This document shows, in pieces, positions 43,959-52,796 of a DNA stretch of 64,000 nt (positions within the stretch are counted from its first letter, which is position 1; each line of letters starts with the position of its first letter). Origin of the DNA: Arthrobacter sp. ISL-65 (GTDB taxonomy: Bacteria; Actinomycetota; Actinomycetes; Actinomycetales; Micrococcaceae); the NCBI RefSeq assembly GCF_018613795.1, contig NZ_JAGGPN010000038.1, positions 186,001 to 250,000 of the forward strand, written 5' to 3'. The position numbers and the translations under genes were made by a program. Below the pieces are notes generated by a model, which saw only the letters and a program-made list of their open reading frames with translations, ran no database searches and was not told the origin of the DNA.

Positions 43959-44285
43959 TCAGTGGTCCTGGTTCTGCGGCGGGAGCGCTGCAATCATCGG
44001 GTGGTCCTTGCCGGTATTGCCCACCTTGGCGGCGCCGCCCGGGGAGCCGAGGTCGTCAAAGAACTCGACGTTCGCCTTGTAGTAGTCTGCCCATTCCTCG
44101 GGGGTGTCATCCTCGTAGTAGATGGCTTCCACCGGGCAGACGGGCTCGCATGCACCGCAGTCGACGCACTCATCGGGATGGATATAGAGGGAGCGTTCGC
44201 CTTCGTAGATGCAATCGACGGGGCACTCCTCAATGCATGCCTTGTCCTTAACATCTACACACGGCTGCGCGATTACGTACGTCAC
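43959..44285 (-). CDS. fdxA: 7Fe ferredoxin
   Basis: 108 residues. The cysteine pattern CVDVKDKACIEECPVDC gives a 3Fe-4S site (or 4Fe-4S) and CVDCGACEPVCP a 4Fe-4S site, the arrangement of actinobacterial FdxA/FdxC. The C terminus (about 50 residues, DDTPEEWADYYKANVEFFDDLG...) is the usual tail. GTG start with GGAGAGG upstream. Transcribed before dapC, though no redox partner of that step is known. Confidence 0.93.
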   Translation of the reverse strand: MTYVIAQPCVDVKDKACIEECPVDCIYEGERSLYIHPDECVDCGACEPVCPVEAIYYEDDTPEEWADYYKANVEFFDDLGSPGGAAKVGNTGKDHPMIAALPPQNQDH

Positions 44286-44427
44286 GTCCCTTGCCTCTCC
44301 ACGTTGATTCCCGGCGGCTGGCCGGTTGCTGCATCCGGCCTGCATGCCGGGCTGTCCACTTCAGAGCCTATTATCTCCCAGGCCCGTCCCGCTAACGAAG
44401 CGGGCGCGTCACACTCCGGACAGGTCA

Positions 44428-44433
44428 TACGAT
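44428..44433 (+). promoter_or_regulatory. -10 element for leaderless small gene
   Basis: TACGAT, six bases, then the GTG at 44440. Confidence 0.5.
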
Positions 44434-44439
44434 GGACGG

Positions 44440-44697
44440 GTGAGTCCGACGACACCAACTCCCCGGCAGTTCCTGGCCACGGCCCCCGTCGGAACGCGCG
44501 TCGTGGTGCGCTACAGGATCGACGGCGGCTTTACGGATGCGCTGGGAGACCTTCTGGAGTGCGGCGAAAGTGAGTGCACCGTGCGGACCCGGAGGTCCGA
44601 CGTCGGCATTCCCCTTGACAGCGTGGTGGCCGCCAAACAGGTGCCGCCGGCAGCTCCGCGGCGGGGTTCACGGCTGGCCCCGCCAGCCGCGGGCTGA
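44440..44697 (+). CDS. Small SH3-like barrel protein
   Basis: 85 residues. GTRVVVRYRIDGGFTDALGDLLECGESECTVRTRRSDVGIPLDSVVAAKQVPP resembles the N-terminal barrel of Rv0428c-type GNAT proteins, but no acetyltransferase domain follows. Basic, Pro-rich tail. Convergent with the MFS gene, 10 bases apart. Leaderless start. Function unknown. Confidence 0.7.
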   Translation: MSPTTPTPRQFLATAPVGTRVVVRYRIDGGFTDALGDLLECGESECTVRTRRSDVGIPLDSVVAAKQVPPAAPRRGSRLAPPAAG

Positions 44698-44707
44698 CAG
44701 CCCGGGC

Positions 44708-46045
44708 CTAGGCCCTGTCCTTTTCGTCCAACACCTCGGCTTCCGCGGAACCATCTGCCCGCATCCCACCCGTCTCCACCCCGTCCGGAAGCGTGCGCAT
44801 CGTGCGCAAAGGAGAGAACAGGACCGGGGCGGCGGCCAGGAGACTGCCAGCCGCTCCGATCATCATGGTGGCCACCAGCCCTATGTGCTCGCCAAGGTAC
44901 CCCGAGGCCAGGGCCGACAACGGAATCACGCCCCACACGGCAAACCGGATGGACGCATTCATGCGGCCGAGAAGCCGGGACGGGCAAACCCGTTGGCGCA
45001 TGGTGAGCTGCACGACGTTGTACACCAGGACGCTGAAGCCAAACCCGAATTCGGAGATCACCAGCAGCACCAGTGAGACTGCGGGTTCGGGCACGACACC
45101 GGCGAGCGGCACGAGCAGCAGAAAAACTGAGCTGACCACGGCGCACACCGGAATCACCGTGCCTTCGCCAGCGCGGGCGGCCAGCCTCGGCGCCGCCACG
45201 GCGCCCAGCACTCCGCCGGCCGCGCCAACGGTCATGACCAGGCCCAAGCCCTGCGGCCCCAGCCCGAGATTGCGCAGCACCAGCAGCGGCGTCAGCGTGA
45301 AGATCAGCGTGCCGAAAAAGTTCATTCCGGCGGTACAGGCCGCAATGCGGCTGATGAGCGGATGCCGGAGCACAAAGGAGAGGCCTTCCCGGATTTCCGC
45401 AGGGAGCGGCCTCCGGTCGGCCGGGGCCACACGTACTTCCGAGTCCCGGGTGCGGGCCAGGAACACCGCGGAGAGCAGGTAGCCCGCGGCCTCCCCCACG
45501 AACAGCACGGGAGCCGAGACAAGCGCCAGCATCGAGCCGCCCACGGCGGGTCCGCCGATGCGTGCAACCTGGGTGGTCGCCTCCAGCTTTGAGTTGGCCT
45601 CCCGCACCTGCGGAGACTCCACCAGCACCGGAACGTAGCTCTGGTACGCGACGTCGAAGAACACCGTGGCCGTTCCCACGGTCGCCGCGATGACGTAGAG
45701 GTGCCAGATTTCCAGGCTGCCGCCCCACCAGAGGAGAGGCACGGCGGCCATGGCGGCCATCCGCACCAGATTCGCGGCGATCATGGTTTTCCGCTTCAGC
45801 CAGCGGTCAACCCACGCCCCAACTGGAAGCCCAACAGCCAAGAAGGCGGCTAAGCCTGCGGCGGTCAGCGCGCCAACCTCGAATTCGGACGCGTGGAGCA
45901 TGCTGACGGCCAGCACGGGGAACGCCAACTGGCCCAGCTGCGCGCCGAACTGTCCCAGCGCCTGGCCGGCCCAAAAGGTGGTGAAGTTGCGGTCCCGCCA
46001 CAGCGCTCGTGCTGTTGGGACCACCGCGGTCGATTCGGCAGTCAC
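44708..46045 (-). CDS. MFS transporter
   Basis: 445 residues with about 12 hydrophobic segments. FTTFWAGQALGQFGAQLGQLAFPVLAVSML and the loop GLPVGAWVDRWLKRKTMIAANLVRMAAM (motif A-like) mark a drug-efflux-type MFS (enterobactin exporter/YxiO-like). Long central loop around RTRDSEVRVAPADRRPLPAEIREGLSF. GTG start. Divergent from an ArsR-type gene across a 16-bp palindrome, so it is probably repressed by that regulator. Confidence 0.87.
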   Translation of the reverse strand: MTAESTAVVPTARALWRDRNFTTFWAGQALGQFGAQLGQLAFPVLAVSMLHASEFEVGALTAAGLAAFLAVGLPVGAWVDRWLKRKTMIAANLVRMAAMAAVPLLWWGGSLEIWHLYVIAATVGTATVFFDVAYQSYVPVLVESPQVREANSKLEATTQVARIGGPAVGGSMLALVSAPVLFVGEAAGYLLSAVFLARTRDSEVRVAPADRRPLPAEIREGLSFVLRHPLISRIAACTAGMNFFGTLIFTLTPLLVLRNLGLGPQGLGLVMTVGAAGGVLGAVAAPRLAARAGEGTVIPVCAVVSSVFLLLVPLAGVVPEPAVSLVLLVISEFGFGFSVLVYNVVQLTMRQRVCPSRLLGRMNASIRFAVWGVIPLSALASGYLGEHIGLVATMMIGAAGSLLAAAPVLFSPLRTMRTLPDGVETGGMRADGSAEAEVLDEKDRA

Positions 46046-46065
46046 TGCTTCAGTTTCCGGCAGTG

Positions 46066-46081
46066 ATTGGCATATGTCAAT
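46066..46081. promoter_or_regulatory. Operator candidate in the MFS-ArsR divergent spacer
   Basis: ATTGGCATATGTCAAT is a near-perfect 16-base palindrome (two mismatched positions) halfway between the divergent starts. On the minus strand it contains TTGACA, a good -35 for the MFS gene, so binding there would block that promoter. Confidence 0.6.
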
Positions 46082-46108
46082 CGTTCATTGCTCGTTACAC
46101 TGGCGTCT

Positions 46109-46618
46109 ATGACACCCCCGCCGGAAAGCGATGATGCAGACCTGGTGGCAAAGGGCCGCGCCCTAAGTTCTCCGCTACGGCTGAGGATTCTTCGTTTATG
46201 CCTGCACCAGTCACGTACCAACAAGGAGATCGCCGAACTGCTCGGCCTCAATCCCGCTTCCAGCCTCCACCACGTCCGCACCCTGGTGCGGACCGGGTTC
46301 CTGGTGGCCGAGGACCGCCGGAAGGGGCGGCGGGGAGCCACCGAGGTACCCTACATCGCCAGCCGCAAGTCGTGGAGCACCCCCGTGGACAACGTTGCGC
46401 CCATCCTCATCGAGACGTTCCTGCAGGAAACCCGGGACCTTCCGCCCGAGGACATTGAGGTGTGGCGCCTCGGGGTGAAGTTCAACGCCGCCAGACGGGA
46501 GGAAATGCTGGCCAAGCTCCGCGCCGTCATCGAGGAGTACATGGCACTTCCCGCAGACGACGATGGCGAGGCCACCTCACTCATGATCGCGCACCACCGG
46601 GACCCGGCGGCAGGCTAG
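46109..46618 (+). CDS. ArsR-type winged-helix regulator
   Basis: 169 residues. DDADLVAKGRALSSPLRLRILRLCLHQSRTNKEIAELLGLNPASSLHHVRTLVRTGFLVAEDRRKGRRGATEVPYIAS is a winged helix-turn-helix of the ArsR/YdfF group. The remaining 90 residues are helical and acidic, with no Cys metal site. Start ATG at 46109 follows TACACT by seven bases, so it appears leaderless; the ORF start at 46067 is upstream of this promoter. Likely controls the divergent MFS gene. Confidence 0.85.
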   Translation: MTPPPESDDADLVAKGRALSSPLRLRILRLCLHQSRTNKEIAELLGLNPASSLHHVRTLVRTGFLVAEDRRKGRRGATEVPYIASRKSWSTPVDNVAPILIETFLQETRDLPPEDIEVWRLGVKFNAARREEMLAKLRAVIEEYMALPADDDGEATSLMIAHHRDPAAG

Positions 46619-47001
46619 CGGGCGGAACCGGACGGGCGGCTGTACCGCCTGCACCAGGCCAGCATCGCGACGGTAACCACCACGATCCCGTAGACCCAGA
46701 TGCCTCCGGCCAGGTCACCGGCAATGAGCCGCTTGCCTGGCTCCATCCCGGACCACCAGCCGGCCAGGGCATAACAGACCGCGCCGCACACCGCCGTCGG
46801 AATCAGCGTCCGGAACGCCGCCCCGAGGAACAACTGAAGCGACGCCAGGAGCAGCAGCGCCGCCACGGCACCCATGGGCAGAGCGGAACCGGCGGCAGCG
46901 AACTCCTGACGGTGCAGCGCGGTTCCGGCGAAGGCAGCAAAAAGAGCTGCCGGCACGGCGGCGGCCAGGCCGCCTGCCATGCCGGCAGCTCTTCTGTTCA
47001 C
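46615..47001 (-). CDS. Small membrane protein
   Basis: 128 residues with four hydrophobic segments (GGLAAAVPAALFAAFAG; MGAVAALLLLASLQLFLGAAF; TAVCGAVCYALAGWW; GGIWVYGIVVVTVAMLAW). No family recognised. GTG at 47001 with AGGGA upstream; the frame continuing into typA is not credible. It follows typA by 28 bases and its stop overlaps the ArsR stop by convergence. Confidence 0.65.
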   Translation of the reverse strand: MNRRAAGMAGGLAAAVPAALFAAFAGTALHRQEFAAAGSALPMGAVAALLLLASLQLFLGAAFRTLIPTAVCGAVCYALAGWWSGMEPGKRLIAGDLAGGIWVYGIVVVTVAMLAWCRRYSRPSGSAR

Positions 47002-47029
47002 GATTTCGGTTCCCTGCGGGAGGGTGTCG

Positions 47030-48958
47030 TTATGCCTTCGCGCGCGCGCGGTTGGCCTTGGCACGCTCATTGGTGTCAAGGATGACCTTGCGGATGCGGA
47101 TGGCGTCCGGTGTAACCTCAACGCACTCGTCCTCGCGGGCGAACTCGAGGGACTCTTCCAGGGTCAGGTCCCGCGGCGGCGTCAGGTTCTCGAAGGTGTC
47201 CGAGGAAGCTGCACGCATGTTGGTGAGCTTCTTTTCCTTCGTGATGTTCACGTCCATGTCGTCGGCGCGGGAGTTCTCGCCCACGATCATGCCCTCGTAC
47301 ACCTCGGAGGTGGGCTTGACGAAGAAGGAGCCGCGTTCCTGCAGGTTGATCATGGCGAACGGGGTCACGACGCCTGCGCGGTCGGCCACCATGGAACCGT
47401 TGGTGCGGTATTCAATCGGGCCGGCCCAGGGCTCGTAGCCCTCGGAGATGGAGGCTGCGATGCCGGCGCCGCGGGTGTCCGTGAGGAACTTGGTGCGGAA
47501 GCCGATCAGGCCACGGGCAGGAACGATGAACTCCATGCGGCACCAGCCGGTGCCGTGGTTGGCCATGTTGGTCATGCGGCCCTTGCGGGCGGCCATCAGC
47601 TGCGTTACGGCGCCGAGGTACTCTTCCGGCACGTCGATGGTCATGTGTTCCATCGGCTCGTGGATCTTGCCGTCGACCGTCCGAGTGACAACCTGCGGCT
47701 TGCCCACGGTCAGCTCGAAGCCTTCGCGGCGCATCTGCTCCACGAGGATGGCCAGCGCGAGCTCGCCGCGGCCCTGGACTTCCCAGGCATCCGGACGCTC
47801 GGTGGGGAGAACCTTGATGGAGACGTTACCGATCAGTTCCTTGTCCAGGCGGTCCTTCACCTGGCGGGCCGTGACCTTGGCGCCCTTGACCTTGCCGGCC
47901 AGCGGGGAGGTGTTGATACCGATCGTCATCGAGATCGCGGGATCGTCAACGGTGATCAGGGGCAGCGGCTGGGGGTTCTCGACGTCGGTCAGGGTCTCAC
48001 CGATGGTGATCTCCTCGATGCCGGCGACGGCGACGATCTCGCCCGGACCGGCGGACTCGGCCGGAACGCGCTCGAGCGCCTTGGTGGCAAGGAGTTCAGT
48101 GATCTTGACGGTCTTGAGCTCACCGTTGGCGCGGGCCCAGGCAACCTGCTGGCCCTTGCGGAGGGTGCCGTTGTAGATGCGCAGCAGGGCGAGGCGGCCC
48201 AGGAACGGGGAGGCGTCCAGGTTGGTGACGTGCGCCTGCAGGACACCTTCCGGGTTGTAGGTCGGGGCGGGGATGTGCTCGATGATCGCGCTGAAGAGCG
48301 GCTCGAGGTCCTCGTTCTCCGGGGCGGTGCCATCAGCGGGCTGTTCGAGGGAGGCGCGGCCAACCTTGGCGGCGGCGTAGACCACCGGGACGTTGAGGAT
48401 CTTGTCCAGGTCAAGGTCGGGAACCTCATCGGCGAGGTCGGAGGCCAGGCCCAGGAGCAGGTCCATGGACTCGTGGACGACCTCTTCGATGCGGGCGTCC
48501 GGGCGGTCGGTCTTGTTGACCAGGAGGATCACCGGCAGGTGCGCGGCGAGGGCCTTGCGGAGGACGAAGCGGGTCTGGGGCAGCGGGCCCTCGGACGCAT
48601 CCACGAGGAGAACGACGCCATCCACCATGGACAGCCCGCGCTCCACTTCGCCGCCGAAGTCGGCGTGGCCGGGGGTGTCGATGACGTTGATGGTGATGGT
48701 TTCGCCCTTGGAGGACGGTCCGTTGTAGGCCACCGTGGTGTTCTTGGCCAGGATGGTGATGCCCTTTTCGCGCTCCAGGTCACCGGAGTCCATGACACGG
48801 TCTTCGAGGTGGTTGTGCTCGGCAAAGGAGTTGGTCTGCTTGAGCATGGCGTCCACGAGGGTGGTCTTGCCGTGGTCAACGTGGGCCACAATCGCGACGT
48901 TGCGCAGGTCACTGCGAACTGCAGTTGCTACCGCGGTGTTGGTGGTGGTTTCAGACAT
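47030..48958 (-). CDS. typA: Translational GTPase TypA/BipA
   Basis: 642 residues, complete. G motifs: AHVDHGKTTLVDAML (G1), DTPGHADFGGEVER (G3), LLVNKTDRPDAR (G4). Domain II (about 220-310), EF-G-like domain III and the C-terminal BipA domain follow (RKGRMTNMANHGTGWCRMEFIVPARGLIGFRT). Ribosome-associated GTPase used in assembly or stress at low temperature. Plain core gene; ATG start. Confidence 0.95.
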   Translation of the reverse strand: MSETTTNTAVATAVRSDLRNVAIVAHVDHGKTTLVDAMLKQTNSFAEHNHLEDRVMDSGDLEREKGITILAKNTTVAYNGPSSKGETITINVIDTPGHADFGGEVERGLSMVDGVVLLVDASEGPLPQTRFVLRKALAAHLPVILLVNKTDRPDARIEEVVHESMDLLLGLASDLADEVPDLDLDKILNVPVVYAAAKVGRASLEQPADGTAPENEDLEPLFSAIIEHIPAPTYNPEGVLQAHVTNLDASPFLGRLALLRIYNGTLRKGQQVAWARANGELKTVKITELLATKALERVPAESAGPGEIVAVAGIEEITIGETLTDVENPQPLPLITVDDPAISMTIGINTSPLAGKVKGAKVTARQVKDRLDKELIGNVSIKVLPTERPDAWEVQGRGELALAILVEQMRREGFELTVGKPQVVTRTVDGKIHEPMEHMTIDVPEEYLGAVTQLMAARKGRMTNMANHGTGWCRMEFIVPARGLIGFRTKFLTDTRGAGIAASISEGYEPWAGPIEYRTNGSMVADRAGVVTPFAMINLQERGSFFVKPTSEVYEGMIVGENSRADDMDVNITKEKKLTNMRAASSDTFENLTPPRDLTLEESLEFAREDECVEVTPDAIRIRKVILDTNERAKANRARAKA

Positions 48959-49230
48959 GCGTTATTGCTCGATTCAGTGGTGAAGTCAGCTGTTGTATCG
49001 CGACATTTCCAACCGGAACGCACGACGGATCAGACCCTTAACACAGGGCACCTACCTCCAGTCTAAACGCTGAGCCATTTATTGGCCTAAAACGGGCGCC
49101 CGCACACGCGCCCGGACCCGTTACCAAATCGTGAATCCAACGGGGCGTCATGTGAGCAAAATCACTGGCTTTTCCGAAAGTGATCCACCACTATTGCTAG
49201 ACCACTTACGAACATGCCAGGAGTCCACGG

Positions 49231-50082
49231 ATGTTACAAGCCTCGACGCGGGCCCTCCTGATTGGTCCGGTCATCGCCGCCAGCGTGTTTTTGACGGGCT
49301 GCGGCGCAGCAATGGAACCGTCGTCCGGTGCCGGATCGGCGGCGCCAGCGGTGCCGCGTGCCGCCGCCCCGGTGGCCGCCCCCGGTGAGGCCGTGGCCGC
49401 CGGTTCTGCGGTCGTGAGCGAGCTGGGGGCCGCCGTCGACCCCGCCAGCCTTCCGGCCGGAGCGCTATACCGCAATCCGGCCAACGGGCGGGACGAGGTA
49501 ATCGTGGGCAACATCGCCCACACCGCACTGCTGATCGGCGACTCGCAGTCCGAGCCGCAGGCCAGCTGGCCGCGCCAGGCCCTGGCAGGGCTGGGCTATG
49601 ACGTCTTCTTCTGCGGCAAGGGCGGCACCGGCTACGTCGCCGCCAACGGCACCACCGGCAACTACGTCGAGGCCCTGCAACGCGGCGACTGGCACCTCCC
49701 CTACGGTTTCCCCCCGCTGGTGGTCATCGAGGGCGGCGGAAACGACGCGAAGCAAGGGGCGAGCGACGAGCAGATCTCGGCCAACGCAGACCGGCTTATC
49801 ACGACGATCAAGCAGCGGTACCCGGGCGCGAAGCTGGCCATGGTGGGAACCTTGGGCAAGGGAACGGAGCACGGCGGCGCCCGGCGCGCCGAGGTGGACG
49901 CGCTGCTGGGGACCGTCGCCGCGGACCACGGTATTCCGTTCGTCAGTGTCGGGGACTGGCTCACGCGTTACGGGCTGGAGGCCCAGCTGAAGGACAGCGT
50001 CCACATGAACGGCGACGGGCACCGCGCCCTGGGTGCGCTGCTGGGTGAGAGGCTCGCGAAGTTGGGGCTGGCCCTGTCCTAA
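49231..50082 (+). CDS. SGNH/GDSL hydrolase, lipoprotein
   Basis: 283 residues. Signal peptide with lipobox LTGC (Cys about residue 23), then an Ala/Pro-rich linker. The SGNH motifs are present: LLIGDSQS (block I, catalytic Ser), GKGGTGY (block II), EGGGNDAK (block III Asn) and DSVHMNGDGH (block V Asp/His). Probably a surface esterase or acyl hydrolase on cell-wall polymers. RBS CAGGAG before ATG. Stands alone between typA (divergent) and the peptide transporter. Confidence 0.88.
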   Translation: MLQASTRALLIGPVIAASVFLTGCGAAMEPSSGAGSAAPAVPRAAAPVAAPGEAVAAGSAVVSELGAAVDPASLPAGALYRNPANGRDEVIVGNIAHTALLIGDSQSEPQASWPRQALAGLGYDVFFCGKGGTGYVAANGTTGNYVEALQRGDWHLPYGFPPLVVIEGGGNDAKQGASDEQISANADRLITTIKQRYPGAKLAMVGTLGKGTEHGGARRAEVDALLGTVAADHGIPFVSVGDWLTRYGLEAQLKDSVHMNGDGHRALGALLGERLAKLGLALS

Positions 50083-50111
50083 GGCCGTTGTTAAGCGAAA
50101 AAGCAGAAGGA

Positions 50112-50142
50112 AGCCGGTGGCCGCCCATGGCGGTCACCGGCT
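50112..50142. terminator. Terminator between SGNH gene and peptide ABC genes
   Basis: AGCCGGTG pairs with CACCGGCT, then a GT wobble, then CCGCC/GGCGG, loop CAT. AGAAGGA before and a TTGCTTTTGC T-rich stretch after. Confidence 0.7.
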
Positions 50143-50166
50143 CCCTTGCTTTTGCTTCGCGCCGCG

Positions 50167-52041
50167 CTACTCCGTTCCGGTGGCCAGCAGCTGTGCCCGC
50201 AGTTCGCGGCGCTCGCGCTGTTTTTCCGGATGCGGCAGGGGCACGGCGGCAAGCAGCCGCTGCGTGTAGGCCTCCTGCGGGTTGCGCAGGATCTGGTCGC
50301 GGGAGCCCTGCTCCACGATGCGGCCGCGCTGCATGACGCAGATGTGGTCTGCCAGCACGTCCACGACGGCGAGGTCGTGGGTGACGAAAAGGCAGGCGAA
50401 TCCGAGCTCACGCTGGAGGTTCTGGAACAGCTCCAGGACCCTGGCCTGCACGGACACGTCCAGCGCAGATGTCGGCTCGTCCGCCACCATCAGCTTCGGC
50501 TTGAGCGAGAGTGCCCGGGCAATGCCGACGCGCTGTTTCTGCCCGCCGGACAGCTCGTGCGGGTACCTGTTCCGGTAGTTCCGCGGCAGCTCCACCTGAT
50601 CCAGCAGCGCCTCGATGCGCTTCTGCAGTTCGGCGCCCTTCGCCACGCCGGCAAGGTACATGGGCTCGCCGATGCTTTCGCCGATGGGCAGGCGCGGGTT
50701 CAGGGACGAGGACGGGTCCTGGAACACCATGCCGATGTGGCGGCGCACCTGGTGCAGCTGCTTGCCGTTCTTCTTCGCGGCGGAGATGTCCTCCCCCACA
50801 ACACGCATCGTTCCGGCAGCCACCGGCAGCAGTCCGACGGCGGCACGCCCGATGGTGGTCTTGCCCGATCCCGACTCCCCAACGAGGCCCACCACCTGCC
50901 CGGGATGGATGGTCAGGTTGGCGCCCTCGACGGCGCGGAAGGCCGGCACGCGGCCCTGCTTCGGGTACTCGATGGCGACGTCGGTCAGCTCCAGGACCGG
51001 TTCCCCCACGGGTCCCCTGGATTCGGCGGCTGCCAGGGCCGCCGCGTTCTCCCGCTCGCGGCGGACCAGTTCGTCGTGGTCTACGGAGTCAAGCTCGGCA
51101 TGGGTGGCCGCTGCCAGCGCTGCTGTCACATCAACCTCCGGCGCAGTGTCCGTTCCGCCCTGGCCGAGGTGCGGCACGGCCGCAAGCAGCGCCTGGGTGT
51201 AGGGATGCTGGGGGTTGTGGAAGATCTGCTCCGCGGTGCCGGTCTCCACGATCAGGCCCTTGCGCATGACGGCGATCCGGTCCGCCAGGTCCGCCACGAC
51301 GCCCATGTCGTGGGTGATCAGGACGATGGCGCTGTCCAGCTTGTTGCGCAGGTTCCGCATCAGGTCCAAAATCTCCGCCTGCACCGTGACGTCCAGGGCC
51401 GTGGTGGGCTCGTCAGCGATCAGCAGTTTGGGATCGCAGGAGAGCGACTGCGCGATCATGGCACGCTGCCGCTGGCCGCCGGAGAGCTGGTGCGGGTAGG
51501 ACTTGAACGCCTTTACCGGGTCCGGCAGCTCCACCAGCTCCAGCATCCGCAGCGCGCGCTCCTTGGCCTGGTCAGGTGAGACTTCGTTGTGAAGCCGCAC
51601 CGTCTCGACGATCTGCGCGCCCACCGTGTAGACCGGGTTCAGCGCCGTCATGGGCTCCTGGAAGATGACAGCCACGTCCTTGCCCCGGACGCTGCGGATA
51701 TTGGCCGCATCCGCGCCCAGCAGCTCCTTGCCGGAGAGCCTGACGCTCCCGGACACCCTGCTGTTGCTGGGCAGCAGGCCGAGCAGCGCCATGGAACTGG
51801 CGCTCTTGCCCGAGCCGGACTCGCCAACGATGGCCAGGACCTCGCCGGCGCGGACCTCATAGTTGAGGCCAATGGCGGCCGGCACCCACTTCTTTTCCAC
51901 GCCGAAGTCGACGCTGAGGTCCCGCACTTCGAGGACGACGGAACCCTTCCCGTCTGCCCTCCGCCGTCCGGCGCCGGGCTCAATGGAGTCCGGCTCCAGC
52001 GGGTCCGACGACGGGCGGTCAGGGCTGATGTAGTCAGACAT
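50167..52041 (-). CDS. Fused oligopeptide/dipeptide ABC ATPase (DppD-DppF)
   Basis: 624 residues carrying two ATPase domains. First: Walker A GESGSGKSASSMAL, signature LSGGQRQRAMIAQSLSCD, Walker B LLIADEPTTALD. Second: [42 protein letters not shown]. Each ends in the DppD/OppD-type C-terminal segment with HPYT and EAYT (nickel/dipeptide class). Fusion of the usual two subunits is common in actinobacteria. Powers the permeases encoded at 52797-55468, from which it is separated by an antisense gene. Confidence 0.93.
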   Translation of the reverse strand: MSDYISPDRPSSDPLEPDSIEPGAGRRRADGKGSVVLEVRDLSVDFGVEKKWVPAAIGLNYEVRAGEVLAIVGESGSGKSASSMALLGLLPSNSRVSGSVRLSGKELLGADAANIRSVRGKDVAVIFQEPMTALNPVYTVGAQIVETVRLHNEVSPDQAKERALRMLELVELPDPVKAFKSYPHQLSGGQRQRAMIAQSLSCDPKLLIADEPTTALDVTVQAEILDLMRNLRNKLDSAIVLITHDMGVVADLADRIAVMRKGLIVETGTAEQIFHNPQHPYTQALLAAVPHLGQGGTDTAPEVDVTAALAAATHAELDSVDHDELVRRERENAAALAAAESRGPVGEPVLELTDVAIEYPKQGRVPAFRAVEGANLTIHPGQVVGLVGESGSGKTTIGRAAVGLLPVAAGTMRVVGEDISAAKKNGKQLHQVRRHIGMVFQDPSSSLNPRLPIGESIGEPMYLAGVAKGAELQKRIEALLDQVELPRNYRNRYPHELSGGQKQRVGIARALSLKPKLMVADEPTSALDVSVQARVLELFQNLQRELGFACLFVTHDLAVVDVLADHICVMQRGRIVEQGSRDQILRNPQEAYTQRLLAAVPLPHPEKQRERRELRAQLLATGTE

Positions 52042-52120
52042 GTTGGGGTTTTCCTTCCACCCGGGCCAGCGGAGCAGCTTTGATTAGTGCTGCGGCCGGG
52101 AATACTGAATTATTGGGGGC

Positions 52121-52750
52121 ATGAGCACTGTGCCGCATGCCGGAAACGCTGCAATTTTCAAGGCGCGCACCAACAAATGGTTTGCCGGATTCTCGTGGCT
52201 CGTGTCGGCTGCCGGGCTGGCCGGCCTGGTTGTGGCGGGCGGAGTCCCCGCCCTGGCGGGTGCCGGGCCACTGCTGCTCATCGCCTACCTGGGCTGGCTG
52301 CTGTTCTGGCGTCCGGCGGTGGTTGTGCACGACGCCGGGGTCACCATAGAAAATCCGTTCCGTGCCATCACGGTGCCGTGGGCGGCGCTGGTTCAGGTGG
52401 ACACGAGGTACGCGCTGACCCTGGTCACGCCCGGCAGAAGTTACGGGGCCTGGGCGGCTCCCGCGCCCGGCATCTGGGGCGGACGCAACGCCCGCCCGGA
52501 GGACCTCAGGGGGCTGCCGGACAGCACGTACGGGCCGGGGAACTCCGTCCGCCCCGGCGACCTCAAGAGCACCGACTCGGGGCAGGCCGCGCAGCTGGTC
52601 CGTGGACGCTGGCAGCAGCTGGTCGAATTGGGGCTCCTTGATGCCGGAGCAGCCGAGACCACTCCGGTCAGCGTGAAGTTCCGCTGGCGCGAGGCAGCCG
52701 CGACCCTGATCCTTCTCGGGCTGAGCTACTGGAGCGTGGCCGTCCTGTAG
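52121..52750 (+). CDS. PH-domain membrane protein
   Basis: 209 residues. Two hydrophobic stretches near the N terminus (WFAGFSWLVSAAGLAGLVVAGG and LLLIAYLGWLLFWRPAVVV) then a bacterial PH-like domain (VVHDAGVTIENPFRAITVPWAALVQVDTRYALTLVTPG) and a final helix (AAATLILLGLSYWSVAVL). Actinobacterial proteins of this shape are anchored regulators or scaffold proteins of unknown role. It lies inside the peptide transporter cluster on the opposite strand. ATG with weak ribosome-binding site. Confidence 0.75.
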   Translation: MSTVPHAGNAAIFKARTNKWFAGFSWLVSAAGLAGLVVAGGVPALAGAGPLLLIAYLGWLLFWRPAVVVHDAGVTIENPFRAITVPWAALVQVDTRYALTLVTPGRSYGAWAAPAPGIWGGRNARPEDLRGLPDSTYGPGNSVRPGDLKSTDSGQAAQLVRGRWQQLVELGLLDAGAAETTPVSVKFRWREAAATLILLGLSYWSVAVL

Positions 52751-52796
52751 GCAGGCAGCGCGCTGCACCCGCCCGCGGCGTGGCAGCAGCAGCACG

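Noticed and set aside
46979-49066. 695-codon open frame opposite typA
   Set aside because: Shadow of a highly expressed core gene; no recognisable family in its Gly/Val/His-rich translation.
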